A stretch of DNA of 64,000 nucleotides, from assembly GCF_038008325.1 (NCBI RefSeq), contig NZ_JBBOYW010000001.1, positions 1,912,001-1,976,000 on the forward strand, written 5' to 3'. This document shows positions 35,414 to 45,308 of this stretch, piece after piece. Position 1 is the stretch's first letter. The number at the start of each line of letters is the position of its first letter. A program made the position numbers and the translations under genes. Source of the DNA: Lysinibacillus sp. FSL K6-0232. GTDB lineage: Bacteria > Bacillota > Bacilli > Bacillales_A > Planococcaceae. The notes under the pieces were generated by a model. That model was not told the DNA's origin. It searched no databases and saw only the letters and a program-made list of their open reading frames with translations.

Positions 35414-37105
35414 ATGGTAATGAAGTTTAAGTCAATACGAAGTAAAATTTTATTTGGTTTTTCCATCATTCTCATAGGGATAATGGTGCAAAGTAGCTAT
35501 ATCATTTATTCAAATATCACCATGAATAAAGAAATGGAGAAAATGGTGAATAGGGACCTAGAGCTATCGATTCTTCAACAGCATCTAGCTAGCTCGATGT
35601 CTGTGAGAATAGGAGCTGCACGAGGCTATGTACTGACAGGTGAGCAATCTTATAAAGATACATTTAATGAATATATTCAACAATCTTTAGAAAATGAAAA
35701 GCTTGTTCGCCAGCTTATTGAGTCGGAGGAATTTGAGGACTATGCAGCAAGAGCAAAGGCTTGGCGTCAATATATTGAAAAAAATGTCTTTCCGGCTTAT
35801 GAGGCTGGGAATACGGCATTAGCCATTCAAAATTTAGTGAGTCAGGAACAAGAAGTGCAAGCGATTCGGGAAGGCTTTGAGTCATTAGCAGCTAAAGGTG
35901 AAGACATTATTCGCGAGGCTGGTGACAACTTAAGAGATGATAATGCTCATGTTAATAATATAAACATTATTGTATCTATACTTGTTACAATATTGGCGAT
36001 TGCTACAGCCTTCTATAGCGCCATATCCATTTCTAAACCTGTCCAACGAATTTCACAGCGCGTGAAAGTAATTGCAGAGGGTGATTTAAGCCAAGAGGCA
36101 CTTGTTAATGATGCACGCGATGAGGTTGGCGAGCTTACAGAGTCAACAAATACGATGAATCTTAAAATAAAGGATATGCTACAGCAAATTCAACATGTAT
36201 CGACTGAAGTGGCTACGCAAAGTGAAGAATTGCTACAGTCCTCCGTAGAGGTAAAAGCAGGGGCAGAGCAGGTAGCACTGACGATGAATGATATTGCAGA
36301 GGGCACGGAAGTACAGGCAAGCAATGCAAGTGATTTATCACATTTAATGAGTGATTTTGTGAAGCGTATGAATGAGGCTAGTCAAAATGGGCAGCATGTT
36401 GAAAGTGATGCGAATCAGGTGCTAACATTAACGGATTCAGGTCAAACATTAATTAAAGCATCGACAGATCAAATGTTAAAGATTGATAATATTGTTCATC
36501 AGGTGGTTGAGCGAGTGGAGGGCTTAAACCATAAATCACAGGATATTTCCAAGCTTGTTGTGGTGATTAATGATATTGCTAAGCAAACGAATTTATTGGC
36601 ACTCAATGCAGCAATTGAAGCGGCACGTGCAGGGGAGCAAGGACAGGGCTTTGCTGTTGTGGCGGAAGAGGTACGCAAATTGGCAGAGCAGGTTTCAGTA
36701 TCAGTTGTTGATATTGAGCATATTGTAGAGGAAATTGTGGTGGAAACCAATGATGTGACCAACGCCTTACAATCAAGCTATAAGGAAGTGCAGCAAGGCT
36801 CAGAGCAAATTTCTTTAACGAATCAAACCTTTGTTGAAATTGGGACGGCTGTCAATGCGATGGCACATAATATTGCAAATGTGTCGCAAAACCTTGACCA
36901 GCTAGTAGAAAATTCTGTACGTATCGACCAAGCGATTGAAGAAATTGCTGCCATTTCAGAGGAATCGGCTGCAGGCATTGAACAAACATCTGCCACAATG
37001 CAGCAAACGTCTAGCTCGATGGAGGAAATTTCCAATAGTTCTAATCAACTGGCAAAAATGGCAGAGCAATTAAATCAGCAAGTAGGACAATTTACATTAA
37101 GGTAA
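35414..37105 (+). CDS. Methyl-accepting chemotaxis protein
   Basis: About 563 residues. GATGGAGG lies just before ATG 35414; ATG 35420 ([15 protein letters not shown]) is an equally good start. Helix 1 (about 12-32), a four-helix-bundle-type extracellular sensor (about 35-185, containing [16 protein letters not shown]), helix 2 (about 190-212), HAMP (to about 265) and the hairpin [37 protein letters not shown]. Ligand unknown. Confidence 0.93.
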   Translation: MVMKFKSIRSKILFGFSIILIGIMVQSSYIIYSNITMNKEMEKMVNRDLELSILQQHLASSMSVRIGAARGYVLTGEQSYKDTFNEYIQQSLENEKLVRQLIESEEFEDYAARAKAWRQYIEKNVFPAYEAGNTALAIQNLVSQEQEVQAIREGFESLAAKGEDIIREAGDNLRDDNAHVNNINIIVSILVTILAIATAFYSAISISKPVQRISQRVKVIAEGDLSQEALVNDARDEVGELTESTNTMNLKIKDMLQQIQHVSTEVATQSEELLQSSVEVKAGAEQVALTMNDIAEGTEVQASNASDLSHLMSDFVKRMNEASQNGQHVESDANQVLTLTDSGQTLIKASTDQMLKIDNIVHQVVERVEGLNHKSQDISKLVVVINDIAKQTNLLALNAAIEAARAGEQGQGFAVVAEEVRKLAEQVSVSVVDIEHIVEEIVVETNDVTNALQSSYKEVQQGSEQISLTNQTFVEIGTAVNAMAHNIANVSQNLDQLVENSVRIDQAIEEIAAISEESAAGIEQTSATMQQTSSSMEEISNSSNQLAKMAEQLNQQVGQFTLR

Positions 37106-37120
37106 TATCACATAACAAGA

Positions 37121-37162
37121 GGACCAAAAAGATCAGGATGCCAAGGCCTTCTGGTCTTTTTG
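37121..37162 (+). terminator. Terminator after the chemoreceptor
   Basis: AAAAAGATCAG pairs with CTGGTCTTTTT (imperfect); an alternative GACCA / TGGTC pairing overlaps. Confidence 0.7.
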
Positions 37163-37285
37163 TATTAAAAAAATTTGATTATTTATTCTTCTAACAATAC
37201 TTGCTAAAATAGGAGTAACAGATAGAATTCTTTTATAAAAAAATGGTAAAAACATCTAATGTTAATAGATTAAAGGAGTCAATAA

Positions 37286-37828
37286 ATGCAGAGAAAAACA
37301 ATAGGTTTAATGGCTTCAGCACTGATAATTGTTGTTTTACTTATCGTCATGCTAAAAAATAACTGGGGGCAAGAGCAAGTATCTTCTTCTATGGTAGAGT
37401 TAGCAGATGGTACAGCACAGCTTGATTTTACCACCGTGTTAACGCCATTGAACCAACCTGCAACAACCTTTGAAACGTATAAGGGAAAAGTGCTAGTGGT
37501 CAATTTTTGGGCATCATGGTGTGGGCCCTGTCAACAAGAAGCCCCTGCATTAAACGACTTTTATCAGCAAAAACCGCAGCAAGTGGAGCTATTAGCCATC
37601 AACGCCACCAAGTATGATAGCTATGAACAAGCAGTCACATTTCAGGAAAACCATCAATTAGCATTCCCTATCTTTTTAGATAAAGAAGGAACGCTTCAGC
37701 AAGCATTTCAAGTGCTCGGATACCCAACAACCTTTATTTTTGATATGGAAGGAATTTTACAGTATACGATTAAAGGCGAAATTAATCAACAGGAATTAAA
37801 TAAGCTAGTAGCAACTATCAATAGTTAG
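37286..37828 (+). CDS. Membrane-anchored thiol-disulfide oxidoreductase (TlpA/ResA-like)
   Basis: 180 residues: N-terminal membrane anchor (about 6-24) and an extracytoplasmic thioredoxin fold with active site FWASWCGPCQQE (Cys about 76 and 79) and cis-Pro in GYPTTFIFD. Reduces disulfides outside the membrane, in cytochrome c maturation for ResA itself. AAAGGAGTC ribosome site. No ccd or res genes adjoin, so the partner is unknown. Confidence 0.9.
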   Translation: MQRKTIGLMASALIIVVLLIVMLKNNWGQEQVSSSMVELADGTAQLDFTTVLTPLNQPATTFETYKGKVLVVNFWASWCGPCQQEAPALNDFYQQKPQQVELLAINATKYDSYEQAVTFQENHQLAFPIFLDKEGTLQQAFQVLGYPTTFIFDMEGILQYTIKGEINQQELNKLVATINS

Positions 37829-38035
37829 ACGAGTTGAAACCTTTTATAGAGAAACTGCGTAAAATAGTAAACTTATTACAGGTATTATTCCACCAGTAAA
37901 TGGATAAGATATTAGATATTTCAAAGAGATATAGTGCTATATTTTACATATACAGCAAGCGTGTTGATGATCTAAATATTGGCTATTCATTTGCGTGTTG
38001 TTAGAAGGAAAACGCTTTGTCTAAAGCATTCTCTC

Positions 38036-38167
38036 GTTGATTGGCGTGAAAGGTGGCGACTCTAGCGGAAAAAGTGCGAGCTGAAAATCCATTTATTTCG
38101 GCATTTGCCGAAATAAATGAGTTGAAGCCGCACCCGCAGAAAGCGTCCACCTGTAACAGAAATCAAC
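38036..38167. repeat. Long palindromic dispersed repeat, copy 2
   Basis: Bounded by GTTGATT and AATCAAC; inverted relative to copy 1 at 13072-13196. Ends and flanking arms (GGTGGCGACTC, GCGTCCACC) match copy 1; the centre differs and holds its own 18-bp hairpin (CATTTATTTCGGCA / TGCCGAAATAAATG). Confidence 0.85.
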
Positions 38168-38248
38168 GAATTCTAAGCAATTCTCTGTAAAATAAAGGTT
38201 AATCAACACGCCTGCATATACAGTTATGTAAAGGAGATAAATATTATC

Positions 38249-38440
38249 GTGCCTATTTATTATAAAAACCAACTTTATCAACAGTTCTCGGAGGAAGTTT
38301 TTCATATAGAAGCAAGTATCGAAACCTACATTAAGGATTCTTTTCAACATATTAATGCAGATGAATTACATCAGTTAATGGAGATGCTAAAAAGTATTAA
38401 ACGCCTTAAAACCGTCCATGCTTTAACTGTAGCTAAATAA
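38249..38440 (+). CDS. Small hypothetical protein (63 aa)
   Basis: GTG start with AAAGGAG upstream and a terminator downstream. Short, charged, predicted mostly helical (INADELHQLMEMLKSIKRL). No known motif. Lies between the dispersed repeat and the large hybrid kinase. Confidence 0.6.
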   Translation: MPIYYKNQLYQQFSEEVFHIEASIETYIKDSFQHINADELHQLMEMLKSIKRLKTVHALTVAK

Positions 38441-38448
38441 GCATTATC

Positions 38449-38491
38449 AAAAGATCAAGTCAGTATTCCTTGCTGGCTCGATCTTTTTTTG
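38449..38491 (+). terminator. Terminator after the 38249 gene
   Basis: AAAAGATC / GATCTTTT with further partial pairing inside, then a T run. Confidence 0.8.
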
Positions 38492-38513
38492 TAGAGAATT
38501 TGTAGAGGTCTAC

Positions 38514-38600
38514 GTGTTAGAATCTAATGATGCATTAGTCAGGGAGGTGAAAATAGTAAAAGGTACATCCATATTAACCCTTTTACATGATCTTTCATGA
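38514..38600 (+). CDS. Possible 28-codon leader peptide coupled to the hybrid kinase
   Basis: GTG 38514 (AGAGGT 6 bases upstream) opens a frame that ends in TGA at 38598-38600, overlapping the kinase ATG as ATGA. The kinase start itself has no good ribosome site, so coupling would explain its translation. Could be chance. Confidence 0.3.
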   Translation: MLESNDALVREVKIVKGTSILTLLHDLS

Positions 38601-41600
38601 ACACAAAAAAGATTATTATGATTATCGTGCTATTTATTGTATCGCTCACAGCTTTACGTCTATTATGGCTTGAATTATTTAAGCAGCCAGAGCAGCTCTA
38701 TGCCGAAAAAGGTCAACTAGATGTACGAGATTTCGACTTCCAAGATAGCACGCTCACATTGGATGGTGAGTGGTTATTTTATCCATCTCAATGGTTAATG
38801 GATAAAGAGCAGCCAGCACAGCCTATAAATATCAAAATTCCGGGTGGCTGGGATACGGCCTTCCCAGAGCATGAGCGGAGTCCTTATGGCTACGGCTCTT
38901 ATCGACTTACACTACTCGTCGATCCAGCAGAAACAACTACATATAGTATTAGAGTAGCAAGCGTTCGTAGTGCATCTGAAATTTATGTGAATGGACGATT
39001 ACTGAAGAAATCAGGTGAGATAGGTAAAAATCTTGCAGAAACAGTCGCAGAAAATGTACCATTTACCGTTTCTTTTGAGGCACAGGGACAAAGCGAAATT
39101 GAGATCGTTATCCAAGCAGCTAACTTTCACGACCCTCGTATGGGTGGTATTGTGCGTTCCATTAAATTTGGGCAAGAGGATGTTATTTACCGTGAAACAT
39201 TGCTGTCTATTGTGATGCAGCTACTCGTTGCTATTGTTTTACTGATTCATGCTGGCTATGCAATCATTCTGTATTTGGTTGGCAGCAAGGATAAACGTTT
39301 ACTCTATTTTTCACTATTAATGGTTAGTATGATGTTTTATTATTTGCTGAGTAATGAAGACAAGCTGTTGACCTTTTGGTTTTCCATTAATTATGAATGG
39401 AGCTTTATACTTGTTCATCTTACGGCTATTAGCATGGGCTACTCAATGCTTCGATGTATTGACCAGTGGCTACCACCACATTTCAAGCCGTATAAAAAAG
39501 CCTTTGCGATTATTTGTGCTATAGCTGTGTTGGTGGCGATTCTATTGCCAACCTATTATCTTATTACCATACAAATTATATATATTCTTATTTTTGCTAT
39601 TGCTATTATGATGACAATGATGGTTGTACTAAGCAACTCCATAAAGGATATTCGAAACAATATTTTTGTTTTACTCGCCATCATCGCATTTATGAATAGT
39701 ATAATTTGGGCTGGTCTGTTGATGATTATGGGAAATAAGGTGGTCTTTTATCCCTTTGACTTGATTATTACCATTGCTTGTTTAGCGATTGTCTGGTTTC
39801 AAGGTTTTGCAAAGGTGCATGCCGATACAAAAGCCTTTGCCTTACAACTGCAAAAAGCTGATAAACAAAAGGATGAATTTTTGGCAAGCACCTCACATGA
39901 ATTACGCAACCCGCTTCATAGCATTATTAATATTTCAAGAGCGGTATTGGAGCGTGAAACACATGCATTGAGCAATGCCAGTGTGAATGATTTAGAAACG
40001 GTATTATCTGTAGGCAAGCGAATGTCCCTGCTATTAGATGATTTGCTGGATGTTAGGAGCTTGCAGGAAAATACACAAAAATTACAGCTCGGAAATGTTT
40101 CGATTCATACAGTTGTATCAGGTGTACTAGAGATGCTGCGTTATACAGTGGAAGGGAAGCCTGTGCAATTTATTCATCGAATTCCAGCCGATTTTCAGCA
40201 AGTATGGGCGGATGAAAACCGTGTAACGCAAATTGTGTTGAATTTAGTGCATAATGCGGTGAAATTTACGAATGAGGGCTATGTTAGTATTTCAGGCTAT
40301 ACGAAAGATGGGATGGCAAAAATTGTAGTAGAGGATACAGGCATTGGGATGGATCGAGAAACAATGCAGCGTATCTTTAAGCCATATGAGCAAGGAGCAG
40401 CAGGTAAAAATATTGTTGAAGGTGGCTTTGGGCTAGGACTAAGTGTTAGTAAGCGATTAATTGAGCTGCAAGGTGGGACATTGGAAGTACAGTCTGTGTT
40501 AGGCAAAGGGTCCACCTTTACGTTTACATTGCCATTGTCTAATGACATACAGGACGATGTAGTGACACAAAGCAACAATTACAAACAGGAAGATATGCAA
40601 ATAAAGTCATCTATAATGGCTACTGGCATTGTAGATTGGAGCCGACCTCGTATTTTAGTGGTGGATGATGAGCCGATTAACCTAAGAGTGATTGAAACCA
40701 TTTTAACGAATGATAAGTATGATGTTGTCACGGTGACAAGCGGTATCAAGGCTTTGGAATGCATTCAATCACAAGAATGGGATTTAGTCATTTCAGATGT
40801 GATGATGCCAAAAATGTCTGGCTATGAATTGGTACGGCTGATTCGCAAGCAATTCTCACTCACCGATTTGCCTGTATTATTGCTGACAGCACGTAGTCAG
40901 CCTCAGTATATTGAAAAGGGCTTTTTAGCAGGGGCGAATGATTATGTGATTAAGCCCGTAGATGCTTTAGAGTTAAAATCTCGTGCAGAGGCATTGACAA
41001 AGGTAAAACGCTCTGTGCAGGAGCGCCATCGTATGGAGGCTGCTTGGCTTCAGGCACAAATTGAACCGCACTTTTTATTTAATACATTAAATGCCCTTTT
41101 AACATTAAGTGAAACGGATAGTGCGCGAACAAGTAAATTAGTAGAGGCATTAAGCGATTTTTTAAGAGAATCTTATAATTTCCAAAACGTTGAAGCTCTT
41201 GTGCCGTTAGAAAATGAATTGCGATTAATTCAAGCCTATCTCTATATTCAGCAGGAACGCTTTGGCAACCGCATTCAAGTAGTATGGGAGATAGATGCAC
41301 AGCAAGATATACTTATTCCACCGCTGATTATACAGCCTATCGTGGAAAATGCGTTGGAGCATGGTATTTTAAAACGTGCAGAGGGTGGAACAGTTCGTAT
41401 TTGCGTGATGAGTCATGATGACCAGTTGGACATCTCGGTTTCGGATGATGGTGTTGGTATGAATGAACAAAAAGTAGCACAACTATTGCAACGAACAACG
41501 CATAAATCCAAAAGCATTGGCTTATTAAATACGCACCTTCGCTTGCAGCAGCATTACGGGCAAGGTCTGCAAATTTCAAGTAAGCCAAACCAAGGAACCA

Positions 41601-41638
41601 CTGTATCATTTATGGTCTTGGCAAAGAAAGCGACATAA
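38597..41638 (+). CDS. Giant hybrid sensor kinase: 7TM-DISM sensor, HisKA kinase, receiver, LytS-type kinase
   Basis: 1013 residues. Signal/anchor helix (5-25), extracellular galactose-binding-like DISM domain (about 40-200), seven membrane helices (about 205-405), HisKA/HATPase core with His434 in TSHELRNPL, a receiver with phospho-acceptor Asp734 in LVISDVMMP, then a second kinase of the LytS/YesM type with His825 in QIEPHFLFNTLNALL and its own ATPase domain (GVGM, SIGLLNTHLRL). Two different kinase cores flank one receiver in a single chain. No separate regulator gene is beside it, so its output partner is unknown. Confidence 0.92.
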   Translation: MNTKKIIMIIVLFIVSLTALRLLWLELFKQPEQLYAEKGQLDVRDFDFQDSTLTLDGEWLFYPSQWLMDKEQPAQPINIKIPGGWDTAFPEHERSPYGYGSYRLTLLVDPAETTTYSIRVASVRSASEIYVNGRLLKKSGEIGKNLAETVAENVPFTVSFEAQGQSEIEIVIQAANFHDPRMGGIVRSIKFGQEDVIYRETLLSIVMQLLVAIVLLIHAGYAIILYLVGSKDKRLLYFSLLMVSMMFYYLLSNEDKLLTFWFSINYEWSFILVHLTAISMGYSMLRCIDQWLPPHFKPYKKAFAIICAIAVLVAILLPTYYLITIQIIYILIFAIAIMMTMMVVLSNSIKDIRNNIFVLLAIIAFMNSIIWAGLLMIMGNKVVFYPFDLIITIACLAIVWFQGFAKVHADTKAFALQLQKADKQKDEFLASTSHELRNPLHSIINISRAVLERETHALSNASVNDLETVLSVGKRMSLLLDDLLDVRSLQENTQKLQLGNVSIHTVVSGVLEMLRYTVEGKPVQFIHRIPADFQQVWADENRVTQIVLNLVHNAVKFTNEGYVSISGYTKDGMAKIVVEDTGIGMDRETMQRIFKPYEQGAAGKNIVEGGFGLGLSVSKRLIELQGGTLEVQSVLGKGSTFTFTLPLSNDIQDDVVTQSNNYKQEDMQIKSSIMATGIVDWSRPRILVVDDEPINLRVIETILTNDKYDVVTVTSGIKALECIQSQEWDLVISDVMMPKMSGYELVRLIRKQFSLTDLPVLLLTARSQPQYIEKGFLAGANDYVIKPVDALELKSRAEALTKVKRSVQERHRMEAAWLQAQIEPHFLFNTLNALLTLSETDSARTSKLVEALSDFLRESYNFQNVEALVPLENELRLIQAYLYIQQERFGNRIQVVWEIDAQQDILIPPLIIQPIVENALEHGILKRAEGGTVRICVMSHDDQLDISVSDDGVGMNEQKVAQLLQRTTHKSKSIGLLNTHLRLQQHYGQGLQISSKPNQGTTVSFMVLAKKAT

Positions 41639-41656
41639 AGCGCGCCATCCAAAGAG

Positions 41657-41694
41657 AATAGGCATTATACTTCGCGTATAATGCCTATTTTTGT
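41657..41694. terminator. Bidirectional terminator
   Basis: 14-bp perfect stem AATAGGCATTATAC and complement, loop TTCGC, between the kinase and the recombinase-like gene. Confidence 0.88.
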
Positions 41695-42233
41695 TTATTT
41701 ACTTCATCTATATAGCGATATAAAGTGGATTTACTAATGCCTGTTTGATTTTTAATATCGAGCAATGAATAGTTCTTGCTTTGATACATCTCCAACGCTT
41801 GGCGTAAATACTTATCAGATTTTTTCGGGCGTCCAATGGTTTTGCCAGCTTTTTTTGCCTCAGCAAGCCCAAATGTTGTGGCATGGCTTTTAAATTGTGT
41901 TTGTAAATGGGCAAAAAATAGTGCGTTATCTAATAAGGACATCGGCATCTGTGTGGTATTAGTCATTTGCTCCTGCCGAAAGGTAATGGTTACATGATCC
42001 TTTGCTAAAATATGCAAGACATCCACTAATTGATGTAAGGAGTCGGCAAGCACCATGATATTTTCAACAATAATTTCATCCCCAGCCTGTATCACCATTA
42101 ATAATTCCTCTAAGGCATGACGTTTTTTAGCATAAGGGTGTGCCTCCACAAATAATTGCTCAACCTGTATATCCAGTAGTTGCTGTTCACCTAATTCATC
42201 GCCAATAATCGGGCGCTTATAGCCATAAATCAT
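41685..42233 (-). CDS. Catalytically dead serine-recombinase-like DNA-binding protein
   Basis: Start at 42233 (GGGAGGAAAA upstream). 182 residues laid out like a Tn3-type resolvase: MIYGYKRPIIGDE at the N-terminus, GDEIIVENIMVLADSL, a GRPKK hinge (about 129) and a Hin-like helix-turn-helix (LLDIKNQTGISKSTLYRYIDEV). The nucleophile Ser of the YGYxRVS motif is replaced by Ile9, and the LDRLGRS arginines are missing. It therefore cannot recombine DNA in the normal way; a regulator role is likely. Divergent from the SulP gene with palindromes in between. Confidence 0.75.
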   Translation of the reverse strand: MIYGYKRPIIGDELGEQQLLDIQVEQLFVEAHPYAKKRHALEELLMVIQAGDEIIVENIMVLADSLHQLVDVLHILAKDHVTITFRQEQMTNTTQMPMSLLDNALFFAHLQTQFKSHATTFGLAEAKKAGKTIGRPKKSDKYLRQALEMYQSKNYSLLDIKNQTGISKSTLYRYIDEVNKQK

Positions 42234-42251
42234 TATTTTTCCTCCCAAAAC

Positions 42252-42318
42252 CATTCCTTTTTGGGAATGATTATGCTATGCTACTTGTTGTCGTTCCAAA
42301 AAGGTATCTTTTGGTACG
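42252..42318. promoter_or_regulatory. Two palindromes between the recombinase-like gene and SulP
   Basis: CATTCC-N6-GGAATG at 42252-42269 is perfect. A second, imperfect one runs 42292-42318 (CGTTCC...GGTACG with inner AAAAG / CTTTT). Both hold TTCC/GG around an A or T tract. Candidate operators for the neighbouring helix-turn-helix protein. Confidence 0.5.
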
Positions 42319-42350
42319 ATTACTTATACTATAACTAAGGGAGTTTATTT

Positions 42351-43769
42351 ATGCAAACATTAAAAGAACAATGGTTTGGCAATGTTCGTGCAGATATATT
42401 ATCAGGAATTGTTGTGGCTCTCGCACTAATTCCTGAAGCTATTGCCTTTTCAATTATTGCAGGCGTTGACCCAATGGTTGGACTCTATGCCTCATTTTGT
42501 ATTGCAACGATTATTGCCTTTGTCGGAGGGCGACCAGCGATGATTTCCGCTGCTACGGGAGCGATGGCATTGGTCATGACAAGCCTTGTTAAGGAGCATG
42601 GGCTGCAATATTTACTGGCAGCTACAATTTTAACAGGCGTATTGCAGTTGCTATTTGGCGTATTAGGTATTGCCAAGCTTATGCGCTTTGTGCCAAATGC
42701 TGTCATGATTGGCTTTGTCAATGCATTGGCGATTTTAATTTTTATGGCACAGGTTCCGCATTTTTTCAAGGAGGGGCTTTGGACATATCTATTTATCGCA
42801 ATTACCTTGCTTATTGTGTATGTTGTGCCTCGATTTTTTAAGGCAATTCCTGCACCGTTAATTGCAATTGTTGTGTTAACGATTGTAGCCTTTACAACAG
42901 AGGTAGATTTAAAAACAATTGGTGACTTAGGTGCAATTGAACGTGCATTGCCTACATTTTTTATACCGAATGTGCCATTTACCCTTGAAACCTTGCTAAT
43001 TATTTTGCCCTATTCCTTAGCTTTATCTATTGTTGGGCTATTAGAGTCATTATTAACGGCTCAAATTGTCGATGACATGACTAGCACAAAAAGCGATAAA
43101 AATCGTGAAGCACGTGGACAGGGCATTGCCAATGTAATCAATGGCTTTTTCGGTGGAATGGCTGGCTGTGCCATGATTGGTCAATCGGTGATTAATGTAA
43201 AATCAGGTGGGCGAGGACGTCTATCAACATTGGTGGCAGGCGTATTTTTAATGTTTTTAATTATTGTGCTGGGTGATCTAGTGGTGGATATTCCAATGCC
43301 TGTGCTTGTTGGGATTATGATTATGGTAAGTATTGGCACATTTGATTGGGGCTCTTTCCGTTATATTGCCACGGCTCCCCGCACGGATGCCTTTGTCATG
43401 ATTGCCACCGTGTTAATTGTTATCTATACCGATAATTTAGCGATTGGCGTTGTCATTGGTGTGATTGTCAGTGCATTATTTTTTGTAGCAAAAATATCAA
43501 AGGTGACGATTCAGCAAGTAGGCACAACCTATATTATTGAGGGACCATTATTTTTTGCCTCTACGAAAAGCTTTATACAAGCATTTGACCAGATTGAAGC
43601 GTCTAGCATTACGATTGATTTATCTAGCAGCCATTTATGGGATGAATCAGCAGTAGGAGCGCTTGTTAAAGTGCGTCAGCGTTTAGCGGCACAGCATATT
43701 CATGTAGAGATAATTGGCTTAAATCCTGCAAGCCAAGCGTTATACAGTCAATTAAGTGGGTTAAATTAG
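42351..43769 (+). CDS. SulP-family anion permease with C-terminal STAS domain
   Basis: 472 residues, about 12-14 membrane helices in the inverted-repeat SLC26/SulP fold ([30 protein letters not shown] at the start of the permease; the stretch is the conserved SulP signature region). A short STAS domain follows (about 385-470, [19 protein letters not shown]). Moves sulfate, bicarbonate or other anions; substrate not decided. AAGGGAG site. Co-transcribed with a UspA gene 10 bases later. Confidence 0.93.
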   Translation: MQTLKEQWFGNVRADILSGIVVALALIPEAIAFSIIAGVDPMVGLYASFCIATIIAFVGGRPAMISAATGAMALVMTSLVKEHGLQYLLAATILTGVLQLLFGVLGIAKLMRFVPNAVMIGFVNALAILIFMAQVPHFFKEGLWTYLFIAITLLIVYVVPRFFKAIPAPLIAIVVLTIVAFTTEVDLKTIGDLGAIERALPTFFIPNVPFTLETLLIILPYSLALSIVGLLESLLTAQIVDDMTSTKSDKNREARGQGIANVINGFFGGMAGCAMIGQSVINVKSGGRGRLSTLVAGVFLMFLIIVLGDLVVDIPMPVLVGIMIMVSIGTFDWGSFRYIATAPRTDAFVMIATVLIVIYTDNLAIGVVIGVIVSALFFVAKISKVTIQQVGTTYIIEGPLFFASTKSFIQAFDQIEASSITIDLSSSHLWDESAVGALVKVRQRLAAQHIHVEIIGLNPASQALYSQLSGLN

Positions 43770-43779
43770 GAGGGATGCT

Positions 43780-44199
43780 ATGTATTCGCATATTTTAGTA
43801 GCAGTGGATGGCTCTGATAATGCATTCCGTGCAGCACAGGAAGCCATGAAAATCGCCAAGCTGTCAAAGAGTACCATGGTGGATATTGTTTATGTGGTTA
43901 ATGTAGAAAAAGTAAAAAATGAATTATTACGAGCTGGCTCTCCTGAAACAATGGAGCTGGCACGTCAGCGTAAAATTGCCCCCGTGGAGCAAGCATTAAG
44001 AGCAGCACAAATTCCTTATCAAACAACGATTTTAAAAGGAGAACCGGGGTCAGAAATTGTGCGCTATGCCAATGAGAAGCAAGTGGATTTAGTTGTTATC
44101 GGCAGCCGTGGCTTAAACAGCTTTCAAGAAATGGTGCTCGGCAGCGTCAGCCATAAAGTAATGAAACGTGTGCAATGCCCTGCTTTGATTGTGAAGTAG
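43780..44199 (+). CDS. Universal stress protein, UspA family
   Basis: 139 residues with the Usp fold: MYSHILVAVDGSDNAFRAAQEA, GEPGSEIVRYA and the ATP-binding G2xG9xG(S/T) type motif in VIGSRGLNSFQEMVLGSVSHKVM. Cytosolic. Often paired with transporters in Bacillales, where it may modulate their activity. Its stop codon's last base is the first base of a 21-bp array. Confidence 0.93.
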   Translation: MYSHILVAVDGSDNAFRAAQEAMKIAKLSKSTMVDIVYVVNVEKVKNELLRAGSPETMELARQRKIAPVEQALRAAQIPYQTTILKGEPGSEIVRYANEKQVDLVVIGSRGLNSFQEMVLGSVSHKVMKRVQCPALIVK

Positions 44200-44282
44200 G
44201 AGGATAGAACCGTAAAAGTGACGGATAGAGAGGCTGCTTTGACGGATAGAACAGCTTCAGTGACGGATAGCCCTGTAAAACC
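44199..44282. repeat. 21-bp repeat array, family B (4 units)
   Basis: Cores GGAGGATAG, GACGGATAG, GACGGATAG, GACGGATAG begin at 44199, 44220, 44241 and 44262, all exactly 21 bp apart. Located between converging genes. Confidence 0.88.
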
Positions 44283-44286
44283 AAGG

Positions 44287-44326
44287 AAGAGCAAATTTTG
44301 ACCTATCATCAAAATTTGCTCTTTTT
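44287..44326. terminator. Terminator between converging genes
   Basis: 14-bp stem AAGAGCAAATTTTG and complement, T-rich tails on both strands. Confidence 0.88.
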
Positions 44327-44333
44327 AATTGAC

Positions 44334-45161
44334 TTATTTCGTTGTAAAGCCGTTGTTTGTGGCATTGTCGAGAATTTGCTGGATCGCCTTCAGCTCTTTT
44401 TCCGTAAATACATACCAAACATTCTTGTTGAAATCGTGGAGAAGGAATGTTGGATACGGTGCCAATTCCTCAGCAGGGAATGATTGATTTAATTCATAGA
44501 TGTCATACTGCTCCACACTAGTATTGTCTTGGTTTAAAAAGTCATACTGTGCAAGCTTCGTATAAGAGCCAACTGTTTCTAAATTAAAGCGCCAATAGTA
44601 GTCTTTAGGAGCCTCTACTTGTTCACCCTTTTGCTCTTGAAGCACTTTATAAATGGCTTGGTGATAAGCATGTCCTTTAATGAACTGCATCTCTCCACCC
44701 TTTGCCATGTTGTATTCATAGCGAAGCGTTTTGATTTGCTCGTTGTCAAGCAGCAATGGTGTTGATGTGATGCTGATGCTCCCTTGACTGTACTCTACCT
44801 GACTGCCAAATGTTTCCGCAATAAAGCGAAGTGGTACAAAGGTACGGTTGCTTTTTACATATGGCTGCACATCTAATTGTTCCACATTGCCATTTTTAAT
44901 GACTGTCTTGTTTTTTACATTTAAAATAACGGTTGCCTCATCCGTTGAAAGGGTAATTTGGGCATCCTTCCATTGTACTTGTGCGCCTAAATTTTCACTA
45001 ATCACGCGCAAAGGCACCATTGTTCGATTATTTTTGATTTCGGGTGCTACATCGGATTTTACGACAACCTGATCAATTTGAACATGCGTTGTCGCGGCAT
45101 CAGTGGGGGAAGCCATCAAAAATATAGATGCTACAATAATCCCCGTGAAAAACTTCTTCAT
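44334..45161 (-). CDS. Secreted copper-amine-oxidase-N-type stalk-domain protein (copy 1)
   Basis: 275 residues: signal peptide (1-22), then two stalk-domain repeats of the Cu-amine-oxidase N-terminal type (RTMVPLRVISENLGAQVQW and RTFVPLRFIAETFGSQVEY, about 45-130), and a C-terminal domain of unknown function. The stalk repeat is a common extracellular wall-associated module in Firmicutes. AAAGGAGG site. A close paralogue lies directly upstream. Confidence 0.88.
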   Translation of the reverse strand: MKKFFTGIIVASIFLMASPTDAATTHVQIDQVVVKSDVAPEIKNNRTMVPLRVISENLGAQVQWKDAQITLSTDEATVILNVKNKTVIKNGNVEQLDVQPYVKSNRTFVPLRFIAETFGSQVEYSQGSISITSTPLLLDNEQIKTLRYEYNMAKGGEMQFIKGHAYHQAIYKVLQEQKGEQVEAPKDYYWRFNLETVGSYTKLAQYDFLNQDNTSVEQYDIYELNQSFPAEELAPYPTFLLHDFNKNVWYVFTEKELKAIQQILDNATNNGFTTK

Positions 45162-45266
45162 TGCAAAAAAACCTCCTTTAATTCAAAACACATACTAACC
45201 TCGCAATTTTACCATAATATTCTTTGGTATATACGAAAAATTTTGCTATTTTTATAAATTTAAAGT

Positions 45267-45308
45267 GACGGATAGCGCTCCTCCCTAGACGGATAGAACC
45301 TTAAGCTA
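45267..45308. repeat. 21-bp repeat array, family B (2 units)
   Basis: GACGGATAG at 45267 and 45288, 21 bp apart; the second unit runs into the stop codon (45301-45303) of the minus-strand stalk-domain gene. Confidence 0.8.
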
